Shown here: positions 7,895 to 15,178 of the stretch, in pieces
Position numbering within the stretch: the stretch's first letter is position 1
Layout of the letters: each line of letters begins with the position of its first letter
Source of the DNA: Falsiroseomonas tokyonensis
GTDB lineage: Bacteria > Pseudomonadota > Alphaproteobacteria > Acetobacterales > Acetobacteraceae
Direction: 5' to 3'
Assembly (NCBI RefSeq): GCF_019024325.1
Contig: NZ_JAFNJS010000014.1
Location: 1 to 54,093 of the forward strand
Length of the DNA: 54,093 bases
The notes under the pieces: generated by a model
What the model was told of the DNA's origin: nothing
Seen by the model: the letters and a program-made list of their open reading frames with translations, nothing else
Database searches by the model: none
Program-made: the position numbers and the translations under genes

Positions 7895-9384
7895 TCGCAG
7901 GCGCCTACGACTGGACCGACGACATGCTCAAGATCAAGAGCATGCAGAAGAAGTTCCGCGACAGCTTCAACGGAACCGAGATCAACCCGGCGCGGTGGGA
8001 GATCGCGGCGACCGGCGGCGGCATCACCCACACCGTAGCCGATGGCGCCGTCACCATCTCGACCGGCACCACGCTCGACGATGAGCTGACGCTCACCAGT
8101 CGGACTACCTTCACCATCCCGCTCCGGGTCATGGTGGCGGTGAACATGAGTCAGCGGATCGTTGGCCAGTCCGCCTGGCTCGAGCTGGTCAGCATCGATC
8201 CCACCACCGCCCAGCCGGATGGGCGCAGCGCCGCGGCTTGGCGGCTGGACGGGGCCAGCGCCACGCTCGCGAACTACGAAGTCCAGAGCGAGGGCGCCCC
8301 GCGCCTCGGCAGCACCTCGGGCAGCACCATCCCGACCACCGCGCCCGCGGGCTGGTCCGTGCTGGAGCTCGAGCCGACCAACGACGAATGCTACTTCCAC
8401 GGCCGCCTGCTCGACACCACGGCGGCGCGCTCGAACTCCTATGTCCGCCACCAGCAGATCCCGGAGCCGAATGCGCTGTACCGCTTTCGGATCCGGGTGC
8501 GGAACCGGCAGTTCGTCAGCGGTGTGTCGGCCGTGGCGAACAACGGCAGCGGTGCGGTGCGCATCACGCGCGCGGCGCATGGCTTTGCCACCAACGACGT
8601 GGTGACCGTTGCCGACGTCTCGGGCGTCCCCGGCGCGAATGGCACGTTCACGATCACGGTGATCGACGCGAACAGCTTTGACCTGGTCGGTTCGACGTTC
8701 ACCGGGGCCTATCTGAACACCGGCTGGGCCTCGGTCAGCCGGAACCTGGCGCCGGTCTCGAACACCGACATCAAGATCCAGTTCGTCACCATCGCGGACT
8801 ATGCCGAGCTCACCACCGAGATCACCGCGGGCCGCGGCCAGTCCGTCGCGGGCCAGGGGCTGGGCGTGAACGTCCTCAGCACGGTGCCGCCGACGGTCAC
8901 GCCGGTGGGCGGCCAGGCCCGCAACACCAGCGGCGCCGTGCCAGTGCTGGCTGCCACCGGCTACTCGGCCAATCCGACCGCTGTCACCACCGCCCGTGGC
9001 GTCGATCTGCTGGCGACGCTGATCGGCGCGCTGGTCACCAAGCCCTACGCGATCCCGGAGGCGGACTGGCAATATGCCGCCGCCGCGGGCGGGATCATCA
9101 ACACCACCGACGTGGTGCTCCGTACCGCGGCCGCGGCCGGCATCCGGAACTACGTGACCTCGATCGACATCCGCAATGCGCACGCGACGGTGGCGACGGA
9201 GGTCGTGATCAAGGACGGGGCCACAGTCATCTGGCGGCAGTTGCTCCCGGCCGCGATGGCGGCTCCGGTGGAGATCACCTTTCCCACACCGCTGCGCGGC
9301 ACCGCCGCCACGGCGATGAACGTCGCCTGCATCACCACCGGCGCGCAGGTCTACGTCAACGCGCAGGGCTTCGCCGCGCCGTAG
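7891..9384 (+). CDS. Beta-rich phage virion protein (decoration or head-fibre candidate)
   Basis: 497 residues from ATG 7891, overlapping the portal stop by four bases. Composition is Thr/Ser/Ala/Gly-rich and strand-forming. Residues about 220-280 (ITRAAHGFATNDVVTVADVS... FTITVIDANSFDLVGS) match the small barrel repeat that annotation pipelines label as ubiquitin-activating FCCH-like in phage structural proteins. The C-terminal 100 residues (VIKDGATVIWRQLL, then TGAQVYVNAQGF) look like a surface beta-sandwich. In lambda the protease follows the portal directly, so this is an added structural gene. Exact role not known. Confidence 0.65.
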   Translation: MIAGAYDWTDDMLKIKSMQKKFRDSFNGTEINPARWEIAATGGGITHTVADGAVTISTGTTLDDELTLTSRTTFTIPLRVMVAVNMSQRIVGQSAWLELVSIDPTTAQPDGRSAAAWRLDGASATLANYEVQSEGAPRLGSTSGSTIPTTAPAGWSVLELEPTNDECYFHGRLLDTTAARSNSYVRHQQIPEPNALYRFRIRVRNRQFVSGVSAVANNGSGAVRITRAAHGFATNDVVTVADVSGVPGANGTFTITVIDANSFDLVGSTFTGAYLNTGWASVSRNLAPVSNTDIKIQFVTIADYAELTTEITAGRGQSVAGQGLGVNVLSTVPPTVTPVGGQARNTSGAVPVLAATGYSANPTAVTTARGVDLLATLIGALVTKPYAIPEADWQYAAAAGGIINTTDVVLRTAAAAGIRNYVTSIDIRNAHATVATEVVIKDGATVIWRQLLPAAMAAPVEITFPTPLRGTAATAMNVACITTGAQVYVNAQGFAAP

Positions 9385-9408
9385 CGGCGCTGCCCAGGAG
9401 CACATCTC

Positions 9409-11505
9409 ATGACCGAGCCGATCGAACCGGGCGGGGACGTCCCCGCGCCGGAGCAGGAACCTGCGCCCGGTCGACTGCCCACCGCTGGGCAGTCGATAGT
9501 GGCGTGCCGCGCCCTGGCGGCGCCCGTCACAGTCAATCGCGCAGCCCGCACCGTCGAGGTGGTGTGGAGCACCGGCGCCCGGGCCCGCAATTTCGTGCCG
9601 CCCTATGGTCCCATCCTCGAAGAGCTCGACATGGCGCCCTCAGCGGTGCGCATGGAGGCGCTCCGCTCCGGCCGGGCGCCTGTTCTCGACACCCACCGCC
9701 GCGCCGGCACGCGCGACGTGCTGGGCCGCGTGACCGCGGCCCGCCTCGAGGCCGGCCGCGGCTACGCCACCCTCCAGTTCAGCGGCGCCGCTGACGTCGA
9801 GCCGGTTTGGCAGCGCGTCGCGGACGGCACGCTGCAGTCTGTCAGCGTCGGCTACCGGGTGCATCGCTACGAGCCGCGACCGGATGCCGCCACCGGCCAG
9901 ACCATCCACCGCGCGGTGGACTGGGAGCCCTACGAGATCTCGATCGTGCCCGTCCCGGTCGACGGTCTCGCCGTGGTCCGTGGCGAGGGGGATCAGGACA
10001 CCCCCGCCACCGCCATCGAATCCGCCCTGACCATCCCCGAGGAACCCACCATGCCCGAGACGACGCCGGCTTCGCCGGATCCCGCGCCGGCGCCGCCCGC
10101 GCCGCCCGTCGTATCCACGCCCCAGGAGAACCCCGTGACCACCACCGTCCCGCCCGAACCGACCCGCGCCGCACCGCCGGCCCCCGACCTGGACGCCATC
10201 CGCGCCGAGGCCGAGCGCGCCGCGGTCGAGCGCATCGCTGGCTATGAGCCGGTGCTCGCCGCCGCCCGTGGCCTCGTCACGCCCGACATGCTCGACACCA
10301 TGCGCGAGGCCGCCATCCGCGACCGTGTCTCGCCCGAGGTGCTGCGCGGCCGCCTGTGGGAGGCCTTCACCAGCGGTGCCGCGCGCCCATCCCTCCCGGC
10401 GCGCCCCGACACCGGCCCATCCAACGAGGACCCCTCACAACTCCTCGACGCCATGGCCGAGGCGCTCGCCGCGCGAACCATGCCCGGCTACCAGGCGCCC
10501 GCGAACGGCCGCCACACCGAGTTCCTCGGCTGGCGGCCCTCCGACATGATCGGCGAACTGCTGCGCGCCCGCGGCGAGCGCAACGTCCCGCGCAACCCGA
10601 CCATCCTCGCCGAGCGCGCCTTCCACACCACCAGCGACTTCCCCGCCCTGCTCTCCGCCGCGGCCAACAAGATGCTGCTGGCCGCCTATGCGCCGGCGGC
10701 ACCCACCTACCGAACGCTGTTCCTGCGGCGCGATTTCCGGGACTTCAAGCCGCACCGCCACCTGCGTGTCGGTGACTTCCCCACGCTGCTGCCGCTGTCG
10801 GAGAATGGCGAGGTCCAGGCCGGCACCATGTCCGAGAGCCAGGAGCTGGTGTTCCTGCAGACCTTCGCGCGACGCATCCGCGTGACGCGGCAGATGCTGG
10901 TGAATGACGACCTCGGCGCCTTCACCGACTTCGCCAGCATGATCGGCCGGCGCGTCGCCGACTTCGAGAACGCCACGGCCTATGCTCTGGTGAACAGCGC
11001 AGGCGGCGACGGGCCGACGCTCACCACCGGCGCGGCGGCGGTGTTCGGCACGGCAGCGGCGCGCGCCAACAAGGCGGGCGCGGGCACCGCGCTCGACCTG
11101 CCGAACCTGGCGCTGGGCCGTGCCGCGGTGATGCGGCAGAAGACCCTCGACGGCCTGCCCATCGCGGTCGGCGCGCAGATGCGCCTGCTGGTCGGGCCGA
11201 ACCAGGAGCTCGCCGCTAGGCAGCTCACCGTCTCCGTCCAGGCGACGCAGACCAGCAACGCCAATGTCTACGCCGGCTTCGTGCAGCCTCTGGTCGAGCC
11301 GCTGATCCCGAACCATCGCTGGTATCTCTTTTCGGATCCGATGGCCGCGCCGGTCTACGTCTACGGCTACCTGAACGGCGCCGAGGGGCCGCAGGTCACC
11401 ACCGGCAATGTCCAGGGCGTGGATGGCGTCGAGGTCAGCGTGATCTTCGACTTCGGCGTGGGTGCCATCGACTGGCGCGGCGCCTGGTTCAACCCGGGGA
11501 CCTAA
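9409..11505 (+). CDS. Prohead protease - major capsid protein fusion
   Basis: 698 residues; AGGAG precedes the start. Residues about 30-200 are a U35/S78-type prohead protease with candidate catalytic His96 (DTHRRAG), Ser144 or Ser146 (LQSVSVGYR) and the conserved WEPYEISIVPVPVD strand. Residues 205-265 are a Pro/Thr/Ala linker and 265-340 a helical scaffold-like delta region. The remainder is an HK97-fold capsid protein (RDFKPHRHLRVGDFP, FVQPLVEPLIPNHRWYLFSD, GAIDWRGAWFNPGT). The protease normally matures the capsid by removing scaffold and then itself. Fusion of both functions in one chain is seen in some phages. An internal ribosome site at 10123-10137 may give capsid protein alone. Confidence 0.9.
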   Translation: MTEPIEPGGDVPAPEQEPAPGRLPTAGQSIVACRALAAPVTVNRAARTVEVVWSTGARARNFVPPYGPILEELDMAPSAVRMEALRSGRAPVLDTHRRAGTRDVLGRVTAARLEAGRGYATLQFSGAADVEPVWQRVADGTLQSVSVGYRVHRYEPRPDAATGQTIHRAVDWEPYEISIVPVPVDGLAVVRGEGDQDTPATAIESALTIPEEPTMPETTPASPDPAPAPPAPPVVSTPQENPVTTTVPPEPTRAAPPAPDLDAIRAEAERAAVERIAGYEPVLAAARGLVTPDMLDTMREAAIRDRVSPEVLRGRLWEAFTSGAARPSLPARPDTGPSNEDPSQLLDAMAEALAARTMPGYQAPANGRHTEFLGWRPSDMIGELLRARGERNVPRNPTILAERAFHTTSDFPALLSAAANKMLLAAYAPAAPTYRTLFLRRDFRDFKPHRHLRVGDFPTLLPLSENGEVQAGTMSESQELVFLQTFARRIRVTRQMLVNDDLGAFTDFASMIGRRVADFENATAYALVNSAGGDGPTLTTGAAAVFGTAAARANKAGAGTALDLPNLALGRAAVMRQKTLDGLPIAVGAQMRLLVGPNQELAARQLTVSVQATQTSNANVYAGFVQPLVEPLIPNHRWYLFSDPMAAPVYVYGYLNGAEGPQVTTGNVQGVDGVEVSVIFDFGVGAIDWRGAWFNPGT
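9431..9496 (+). other. Two perfect hairpins inside the start of the capsid fusion gene
   Basis: GCGGGGACGTCCCCGC at 9431-9446 is a perfect 16-bp palindrome. At 9471-9496 an 11-bp perfect stem (arms TCGACTGCCCA and TGGGCAGTCGA) encloses CCGC. Both fall within the first 30 codons of the most highly expressed class of phage gene, in a stretch coding for a flexible Pro/Glu-rich leader. They could slow or tune translation of the protease part, or be chance in GC-rich DNA. Confidence 0.5.
10123..10137 (+). promoter_or_regulatory. Internal ribosome site and GTG start for capsid-only product
   Basis: CCAGGAGAACCCCGTG occurs in the linker between protease and capsid domains, and the GTG at 10135 is in frame. 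The spacing is the same as in true phage starts here, for example CCAGGAGAACGCCCATG before the tail tube gene at 15179. An in-frame ATG at 10051 preceded by GAGGAA is a second candidate. Initiation here would make a 456-residue scaffold-capsid protein without protease. Confidence 0.5.
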
Positions 11506-11722
11506 GGGCACGCCGCTGCTGGGCGGGCAGTGCGCGAAAGCGTCCGCCCAGCCGCAAGGCGTCGCGTGTCGGCATGTGGCCATTTTCGCGGGCGGGAACC
11601 AGGAGCACCGGTCGCTGCCCGCGATCGGCGATCACCACCCGATGCCCGCGCTCAGCGCGCCGCAGGAACACAGCGAGCTTTCCCCGCATCGCGCGACTGC
11701 TGACCCTCACTTCAAATGCCAT
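11489..11722 (-). CDS. Phd/YefM-like antitoxin-type protein (third gene of a TA cassette)
   Basis: 77 residues from ATG 11722 (MAFEVRVSS...); a GTG at 11734 overlapping the mazF stop is the alternative. The N-terminal half VRVSSRAMRGKLAVFLRRAERGHRVVIADRGQRPVLLVPA follows the Phd/YefM pattern of a DNA-binding fold with a beta pair. The C-terminal part is basic and lacks an obvious toxin-binding acidic helix. It follows mazF directly, and its 3' end overlaps the convergent capsid gene by 17 bases. Could be an orphan antitoxin or an extra regulator; the family assignment is by pattern only. Confidence 0.5.
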   Translation of the reverse strand: MAFEVRVSSRAMRGKLAVFLRRAERGHRVVIADRGQRPVLLVPARENGHMPTRDALRLGGRFRALPAQQRRALRSPG

Positions 11723-11730
11723 GTCGCGCC

Positions 11731-12063
11731 TCACGCAAAGCCGAGGAAGACCGCCAGGCTTCTGTTCAGCGCGGTGATCTCCTCATCTGAGAGCCTCCCG
11801 ATCACGGACGTCGCTCGATCGCGGCGGATGCTGGTCAGCTTCTCCACCATCACCCAGCTTGGCTGACGGATCGACAACCGATCACTCGGCGCGACCGCCA
11901 CACGCAGCAAGCCGGCATCGCGCTCCCGCGACGTCAGGGGGCACACCACCAGGCTGAGCGTCTGGTCGTAGATGTCGGACTGCACCACCACCGCCGGCCT
12001 CGGCTTGCTCGCGTAGTCGCCGCCTGCACGGTCGGCGACGACCACCACCTCACCGCGGCGCAT
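11731..12063 (-). CDS. mazF: MazF/PemK-family toxin
   Basis: 110 residues, MRRGEVVVVADRAGGDYASKPRPAVVVQSD... with VVCPLTSRERDAGLLRVAV and RQPSWVMVEKLTSIRRDR, the standard MazF/PemK core (Arg-Pro before the second strand, PLTS/T loop, conserved VxK). These are ribosome-independent mRNA endoribonucleases that act in the cytoplasm. It overlaps the upstream mazE-like gene by 14 bases, the usual antitoxin-first order. Full length and intact by eye. Confidence 0.88.
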   Translation of the reverse strand: MRRGEVVVVADRAGGDYASKPRPAVVVQSDIYDQTLSLVVCPLTSRERDAGLLRVAVAPSDRLSIRQPSWVMVEKLTSIRRDRATSVIGRLSDEEITALNRSLAVFLGFA

Positions 12064-12295
12064 CGTATTCGGGGATGTCGTCGTCTCCCTCGGGCCAGGC
12101 CGAATTGCGCTCGATGAAGCCCATCACCTCCCCGAACTCGTCATCCGCATCGACGAGCCGGGATTGCCGGCGCGCCTCCTCGGCAAAGCCGGGGGCGCGG
12201 GTGTCCGGAACCCAGATCTGGATCGGGCGCAGGCCTCGCTTGCGCAACTCCGCCCGGTGGGCAGCCACGCGCTTACGCACATCGGGAGCGGGCAT
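12050..12295 (-). CDS. mazE: MazE-family antitoxin (DUF3018 type)
   Basis: 81 residues from ATG 12295, which has GGAGG about six bases ahead; ATG 12307 adds MEVP. The RKRGLRPIQIWVPDTRAPGFAEEARRQ block is the signature of the DUF3018/MazE-type antitoxins that partner MazF. The acidic C-terminus (AWPEGDDDIPEYDAP) fits a segment that blocks the toxin active site. It starts the leftward cassette and probably autoregulates it through the palindrome just upstream. Confidence 0.85.
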   Translation of the reverse strand: MPAPDVRKRVAAHRAELRKRGLRPIQIWVPDTRAPGFAEEARRQSRLVDADDEFGEVMGFIERNSAWPEGDDDIPEYDAPR

Positions 12296-12311
12296 CGGAA
12301 CCTCCATGAGA

Positions 12312-12325
12312 CGTTACATGTAACG
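12312..12325. promoter_or_regulatory. 14-bp palindrome, candidate mazEF operator
   Basis: CGTTACATGTAACG is a perfect palindrome 17 bases ahead of the mazE start, in a short AT-richer patch between the divergent mazE and DUF2190 genes. MazE-MazF complexes usually bind palindromes overlapping their own promoter, so this is the obvious autoregulatory site. It might also affect the rightward cement gene starting 63 bases away. Confidence 0.6.
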
Positions 12326-12387
12326 CGCTCGGCGGCCCTCTGCAAGGCCGTTCTTCCCCACCAATCCAACCTTCACAGGAGCAATCC

Positions 12388-12735
12388 ATGCGCAACTATG
12401 TGCAACCCGGCGACAGCCTGGCGCTCGCCGTCCCCTATGCGGGCGGCGTCACCTCCGGCCAGGGCGTGCTCGTCGGCGCACTCTTCGGTGTGGCCGCCGT
12501 CGATGGCGCGCAGAACGCCGTCATCGAATGCCAGACCAAGGGTGTGTTCGACATCACCAAGGAGCCAGCACTGGCCATCACCGCCGGGGCGCGGCTCTTC
12601 TGGGACAACACCAACCGGCGCCTGACCACCACCGCCACCGGCAACTTCCAGGTGGGCCTCGCCACCATGGCGGCGCTGGCGGCGGACACCACCGTCCGCG
12701 CCGTGCTGCTCCGCGTTCCGGCGTCCGGCACATGA
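12388..12735 (+). CDS. DUF2190 capsid cement protein
   Basis: 115 residues: MRNYVQPGDSLALAVPYAGGVTSGQGVLVGALFGVAAVDG... KEPALAITAGARLFWDNTNRRLTTTATGNFQVGLA. This is the DUF2190 pattern, small beta-barrel proteins that decorate the outside of HK97-type heads. CAGGAGC precedes the start. It would normally follow the capsid gene directly; here the mazEF cassette lies between them. The stop overlaps the next start (ATGA). Confidence 0.88.
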   Translation: MRNYVQPGDSLALAVPYAGGVTSGQGVLVGALFGVAAVDGAQNAVIECQTKGVFDITKEPALAITAGARLFWDNTNRRLTTTATGNFQVGLATMAALAADTTVRAVLLRVPASGT

Positions 12736-13370
12736 GCATCGATCCGAAGGCCACGCGGGGCTATCGCAACCGCAACCCGGGCAACATCGAGCACGTCCCT
12801 GCCAACAAATGGCAGGGGCTGGCCGAGCCGCCGTCGGACGGGCGCTTCTGCCGATTCACCAGCCATGAGTTCGGCATCCGCGCGCTCGCCGCCCTGCTGG
12901 TCACCTACCAGGACCGGCACAAGCTGCGCACGCCCCGCGCGATCATCGAACGCTGGGCGCCCAAGGTGGAGAACGACACCGCCGCATACATCGCGGTGGT
13001 GGCGCGGCGGATCGGTGTCGGTCCGGATGATGCGATCGACCTGCATCGGCACGACCACCTGCGCCCGCTGGTGGAGGCCATCATCCACCATGAATGCGCC
13101 GGGCTAAGCTATCCGGCCGCGGTGATTGACCGCGCGCTCACCCTGGCCGGGGTCCCGCCCGCGCCGCCGGTGACATTGCGGGAGGTGGCCGCCGTCACCG
13201 GCACCGGCCGGGGTGCAGTGTTGGTGGGTGCGGCCGGGATCGCCACCGCGGTGGCGCAGGCGGCACCAGCCATCCAGGCGCTGGGCACGCTGGCGCCGGC
13301 TGTTGCCATCGCGGGCATCGTGGCGGCGGTGGTGGGCGTCCTCGCCTGGCGGCTGCGGCGGCCAGCATGA
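12732..13370 (+). CDS. Virion-associated P5-like protein, putative peptidoglycan-active
   Basis: 212 residues from ATG 12732. The N-terminal RGYRNRNPGNIEHVPANKWQGL and DGRFCRFTSHEFGIRALAALL form a motif widespread in phage proteins labelled structural protein P5, thought to be related to lysozyme-like folds; a catalytic Glu cannot be assigned with certainty. Residues 145-212 are hydrophobic (AIAGIVAAVVGVLAWRLRR at the end), giving at least one membrane segment with a basic tail. It may help genome entry or lysis. The holin-like gene two positions downstream supports a lysis role, but that is inference. Confidence 0.65.
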   Translation: MSIDPKATRGYRNRNPGNIEHVPANKWQGLAEPPSDGRFCRFTSHEFGIRALAALLVTYQDRHKLRTPRAIIERWAPKVENDTAAYIAVVARRIGVGPDDAIDLHRHDHLRPLVEAIIHHECAGLSYPAAVIDRALTLAGVPPAPPVTLREVAAVTGTGRGAVLVGAAGIATAVAQAAPAIQALGTLAPAVAIAGIVAAVVGVLAWRLRRPA

Positions 13371-13675
13371 ACGCCTTCGCCGCGGCCATGGATGCGCTGG
13401 CCGCGGATCCGAACATCGGCGCTGATGCGAGCTACAGCGCGGGTGGGACCGGGGCGCCGGTCCTGCTCCGCGTGCTCCGCTCGGCGCCGGATCGGCTGGG
13501 CGACGCCTTCGGCACCAGCGTGATCCAGGCATCAGACGTCCTGACGGTGGCGATCGCCGTGCTGCCCGCTGTCCAGACGGACGACACCTTCACCCTCGGC
13601 GCCGAGACCCTGACGGTCCAGCACGCCGAGCGGGACGCGGCCGGCATCGCTTGGCGCGTCTTCTGCCGCCGATAG
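13367..13675 (+). CDS. Probable head-tail joining protein (gpFII-like position)
   Basis: 102 residues, MNAFAAAMDALAADPNIGADASY... ending AWRVFCRR. ATGA overlap with the preceding gene. The second half, DTFTLGAETLTVQHAERDAAGIAWRVF, resembles small beta-sandwich connectors such as lambda FII. In order it falls between head genes and tail terminator, where the FII-like stopper or adaptor belongs. Sequence support is modest and the call leans on position. Confidence 0.55.
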   Translation: MNAFAAAMDALAADPNIGADASYSAGGTGAPVLLRVLRSAPDRLGDAFGTSVIQASDVLTVAIAVLPAVQTDDTFTLGAETLTVQHAERDAAGIAWRVFCRR

Positions 13676-13685
13676 GAGCATGACC

Positions 13686-13985
13686 ATGATCGACCCCGAA
13701 CGCATCGGCGGCATCGTCGGTGAGGCACTACTCGCCGGCGCCCTGGGTGCGCTCGGGGCGATGGCGCGATTCTCCTCCACCGACCGGCCGCTCCTGACGC
13801 GCGCCTATCTGCTGCACGCGTTGGCGGGCGGCAGCCTCGGCACTGGCGCGTGGCTGATCGCCCATGCCTTCGAGCTCGACGGGTGGTGGCTGTTTGCCGT
13901 CGCCTGGCTGGCGGGGACGCTCGGCTATGCCGCGCTGCACGACCTGCTGCTGCGCATCCTCAGCCGCAAATTCGGCGGGCGCTGA
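13686..13985 (+). CDS. Holin-like small membrane protein
   Basis: 99 residues from ATG 13686, chosen because AGGAG lies seven bases ahead of it and too close to the ATG at 13680. Two or three hydrophobic segments are visible: EALLAGALGALGAMARF, YLLHALAGGSLGTGAWLIA and WWLFAVAWLAGTLGYAAL, and the C-terminus is basic (RILSRKFGGR). Size and topology fit class II/III phage holins. A small virion-assembly membrane protein is also possible. Confidence 0.6.
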   Translation: MIDPERIGGIVGEALLAGALGALGAMARFSSTDRPLLTRAYLLHALAGGSLGTGAWLIAHAFELDGWWLFAVAWLAGTLGYAALHDLLLRILSRKFGGR

Positions 13986-13988
13986 TCC

Positions 13989-14714
13989 ATGCGCCTCGGC
14001 GCCAGCATCGTGGGCGACCTCCGCAAGGTGCTGGCCGACCAGGTGCGCGCGGGCGAGCGCGCCGCGATGACCGCAATCCGCGCCGAGACCGAACAGGTAA
14101 AGGCTGAGCTGCGACGGCAGGTCACCACCGCCTTCGCGGGCAATGCGCGCGGCATCGCCAATGCCTGGCGGTCGATGATCTTTCCGCGGAGCGGCCAGTC
14201 GCTGCGGCCGGCGGGTCTGGTCTTCACAAAGGTGCCGAACGTCATCGATGCCTTCGAGCGCGGCGCCCTGATCCGCGCCAAGGGTGGCGGCAAGTTCCTC
14301 GCCATCCCGACCGGCTTCAATGCGGCGCGTGGCAGGCGAGGCCGTGGTGAGAAGGGCATGCGCGTGACGCCGGCGCAGATGGTCGCCTCCGGGCAGGCCT
14401 TCCTCCGACCGTTCAAGTCGGGCCGCGGGTTCGTCTGGTGCCTGCCGCTGCGCAAGGGCGAGCAGACCGGGCGGCGGCGCCGGACCCGGCTGGTGGCGGG
14501 CGGCGTCACCGAGGTCGGCACCGCCAATCGCAAGGGCCGCGAGGCCTGGGCGCGCGGACTGCTGGAGCAGGGGATGGTGCCGATGTTCCTCCTCCTGCCC
14601 CAGGTGAAGCTCGCCAAGCGGCTCGACGTGCGCGGTGCTGCCGAGCGCGGGCTGCGCCGCCTGCCCGGCCGCTTCGTGGCGGCCTGGGAGCGCGAAAGCG
14701 GTAGGTCAGCGTGA
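13989..14714 (+). CDS. Minor tail / gp10-like protein (DUF6441-type)
   Basis: 241 residues, MRLGASIVGDLRKVLADQVRAGERAAMTAIRAE... A long amphipathic N-terminal helix leads into a basic domain with FPRSGQSLRPAGLVFTKVP and GGKFLAIPTGFNAARG. The pattern resembles DUF6441 phage proteins and the HK97 gp10/lambda Z group, which complete the tail end that joins the head. The unusually basic stretch KGEQTGRRRRTRL suggests nucleic-acid or acidic-surface contact. Family name recalled by pattern. Confidence 0.6.
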   Translation: MRLGASIVGDLRKVLADQVRAGERAAMTAIRAETEQVKAELRRQVTTAFAGNARGIANAWRSMIFPRSGQSLRPAGLVFTKVPNVIDAFERGALIRAKGGGKFLAIPTGFNAARGRRGRGEKGMRVTPAQMVASGQAFLRPFKSGRGFVWCLPLRKGEQTGRRRRTRLVAGGVTEVGTANRKGREAWARGLLEQGMVPMFLLLPQVKLAKRLDVRGAAERGLRRLPGRFVAAWERESGRSA

Positions 14715-15157
14715 GCACGCGCGAGACCGCCATCGCCGCGCTGCACAGCCGGCTCGCCACCTCGCTGGCCGTTCGGAACCCAGCGCCTATGGTCGTGCGC
14801 GGCGAAACCATCCCGCAGCGCATCCCGTCCGGTGGCTTGGTCGTCATCCGTGATGGCGAGACGGTCGAGGAGACGCCGATCCTCTCCCCACTCGCCTGGC
14901 AAATCGAGCATCGTGCCGAGGTCGAGGTCATCGTCGCCGGCGCCGCGCCCGTCGCGCGCAACACCCTGCTCGACGCGCTGCTTGTCGATGTCGCTGCCGC
15001 CATCGCCGCTAACCGCACGCTGGGCGGCGCCGTCGAATGGGCGCAGCCCGGCAGCGCAGCCTTCGAGGATGTCGAGTTCGAGGGGGCCGCCGCGGCCCGC
15101 GCTGCCGCCATCCCCGTCACCCTCTGGTTCACCGTCGCCGGCTCGCCGCTGGCCTGA
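14711..15157 (+). CDS. Tail terminator-like protein (gpU position)
   Basis: 148 residues with GTG start inside a GTGA overlap with the preceding stop. MSTRETAIAALHSRLATSLAV..., LSPLAWQIEHRAEVEVIVAG and a terminal strand AAIPVTLWFTVAG give the alternating helix-strand layout of tail terminator proteins. It sits immediately before the tail tube gene, as lambda U does before V. These proteins cap the polymerised tail tube at fixed length. Confidence 0.65.
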   Translation: MSTRETAIAALHSRLATSLAVRNPAPMVVRGETIPQRIPSGGLVVIRDGETVEETPILSPLAWQIEHRAEVEVIVAGAAPVARNTLLDALLVDVAAAIAANRTLGGAVEWAQPGSAAFEDVEFEGAAAARAAAIPVTLWFTVAGSPLA

Positions 15158-15178
15158 TCCCCCTCCAGGAGAACGCCC

